DNA from: Enterococcus sp. 9D6_DIV0238
GTDB lineage: Bacteria > Bacillota > Bacilli > Lactobacillales > Enterococcaceae
Direction of reading: 5' to 3'
Assembly: GCF_002174455.2 (NCBI RefSeq)
Contig: NZ_CP147246.1
Location: 1,577,501 to 1,641,500 of the forward strand
Length of the DNA: 64,000 nucleotides
Shown: positions 63,893-64,000 of the stretch, one piece after another
Layout: each line of letters starts with the position of its first letter
Numbering within the stretch: the first letter of the stretch is position 1
Translations under genes and position numbers: made by a program
Notes under the pieces: model-generated
Databases searched by the model: none
What the model was told of the DNA's origin: nothing
Seen by the model: the letters and a program-made list of their open reading frames with translations, nothing else

Positions 63893-64000
63893 TTCAGCCT
63901 CCTATTTGTTGTTTAACTTTTAGAAAGACATAATCTCGAATATCTTTCAACTCCTGATACTAATATTTCAACTTGATTTTTTAGTTTAAAAAATAGATAA

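Overview
The window reads as chromosomal DNA of a low-GC Gram-positive coccus, most likely an Enterococcus. Evidence: four WxL-domain proteins beside a DUF916/DUF3324 partner and a small LPXTG protein (a Lactobacillales-type cell-surface complex), two Mga-type regulators, mannose- and cellobiose-family PTS genes, an AGGAGG ribosome-binding-site style, a perfect CcpA cre site and staphylococcal/enterococcal-type immunity lipoproteins. I see no rRNA, tRNA, CRISPR array, transposase or phage structural gene.

Layout. 1-6.7 kb: a mannose-family PTS operon (EIIB, EIID, EIIC; no EIIA in view) with two dehydrogenases, divergent from an RpiR regulator. 7.0-9.4 kb: a BspA-type leucine-rich surface protein. 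9.6-13.8 kb: a cassette resembling the type VII-secreted reverse-domain lipase toxin TslA, with two small helical partners, two tandem immunity-type lipoproteins and a truncated second toxin start. A decayed copy of the 3' end of the neighbouring allH gene lies on its far side. 13.8-21.5 kb: allH (DUF2877), amidohydrolase, permease, carbamate kinase and a fused FdrA-AllG protein, divergent from a PucR-type regulator and esterase. This looks like a route that phosphorolyses a ureido compound to carbamoyl phosphate and then ATP. 24-43 kb: Mga regulator, P-type ATPase, LTA-synthase-like protein, truA, 5'-nucleotidase lipoprotein, MarR plus a heterodimeric ABC exporter, DinB, LytTR/DUF3021 and a two-gene ABC system. 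42.9-51.5 kb: WxL cluster with its divergent Mga regulator. 51.7-56.5 kb: beta-glucoside genes (GH1, EIIC, RpiR, ROK kinase). 56.7-60.6 kb: an unknown membrane protein, ECF sigma/anti-sigma pair, rhodanese and LysR. 60.8-64 kb: a second TslA-like locus in which the lipase and helical domains are separate ORFs divided by one in-frame stop.

The most unusual content is the pair of TslA-like loci: gene duplication, truncation, an apparent insertion footprint and a split toxin. Next are the FdrA-AllG fusion pathway and a family of interspersed hairpin repeats between operons. The ESX/T7SS secretion machine is not in the window and would have to be encoded elsewhere.

All calls come from reading the sequence and recognising motifs; no database search was run.
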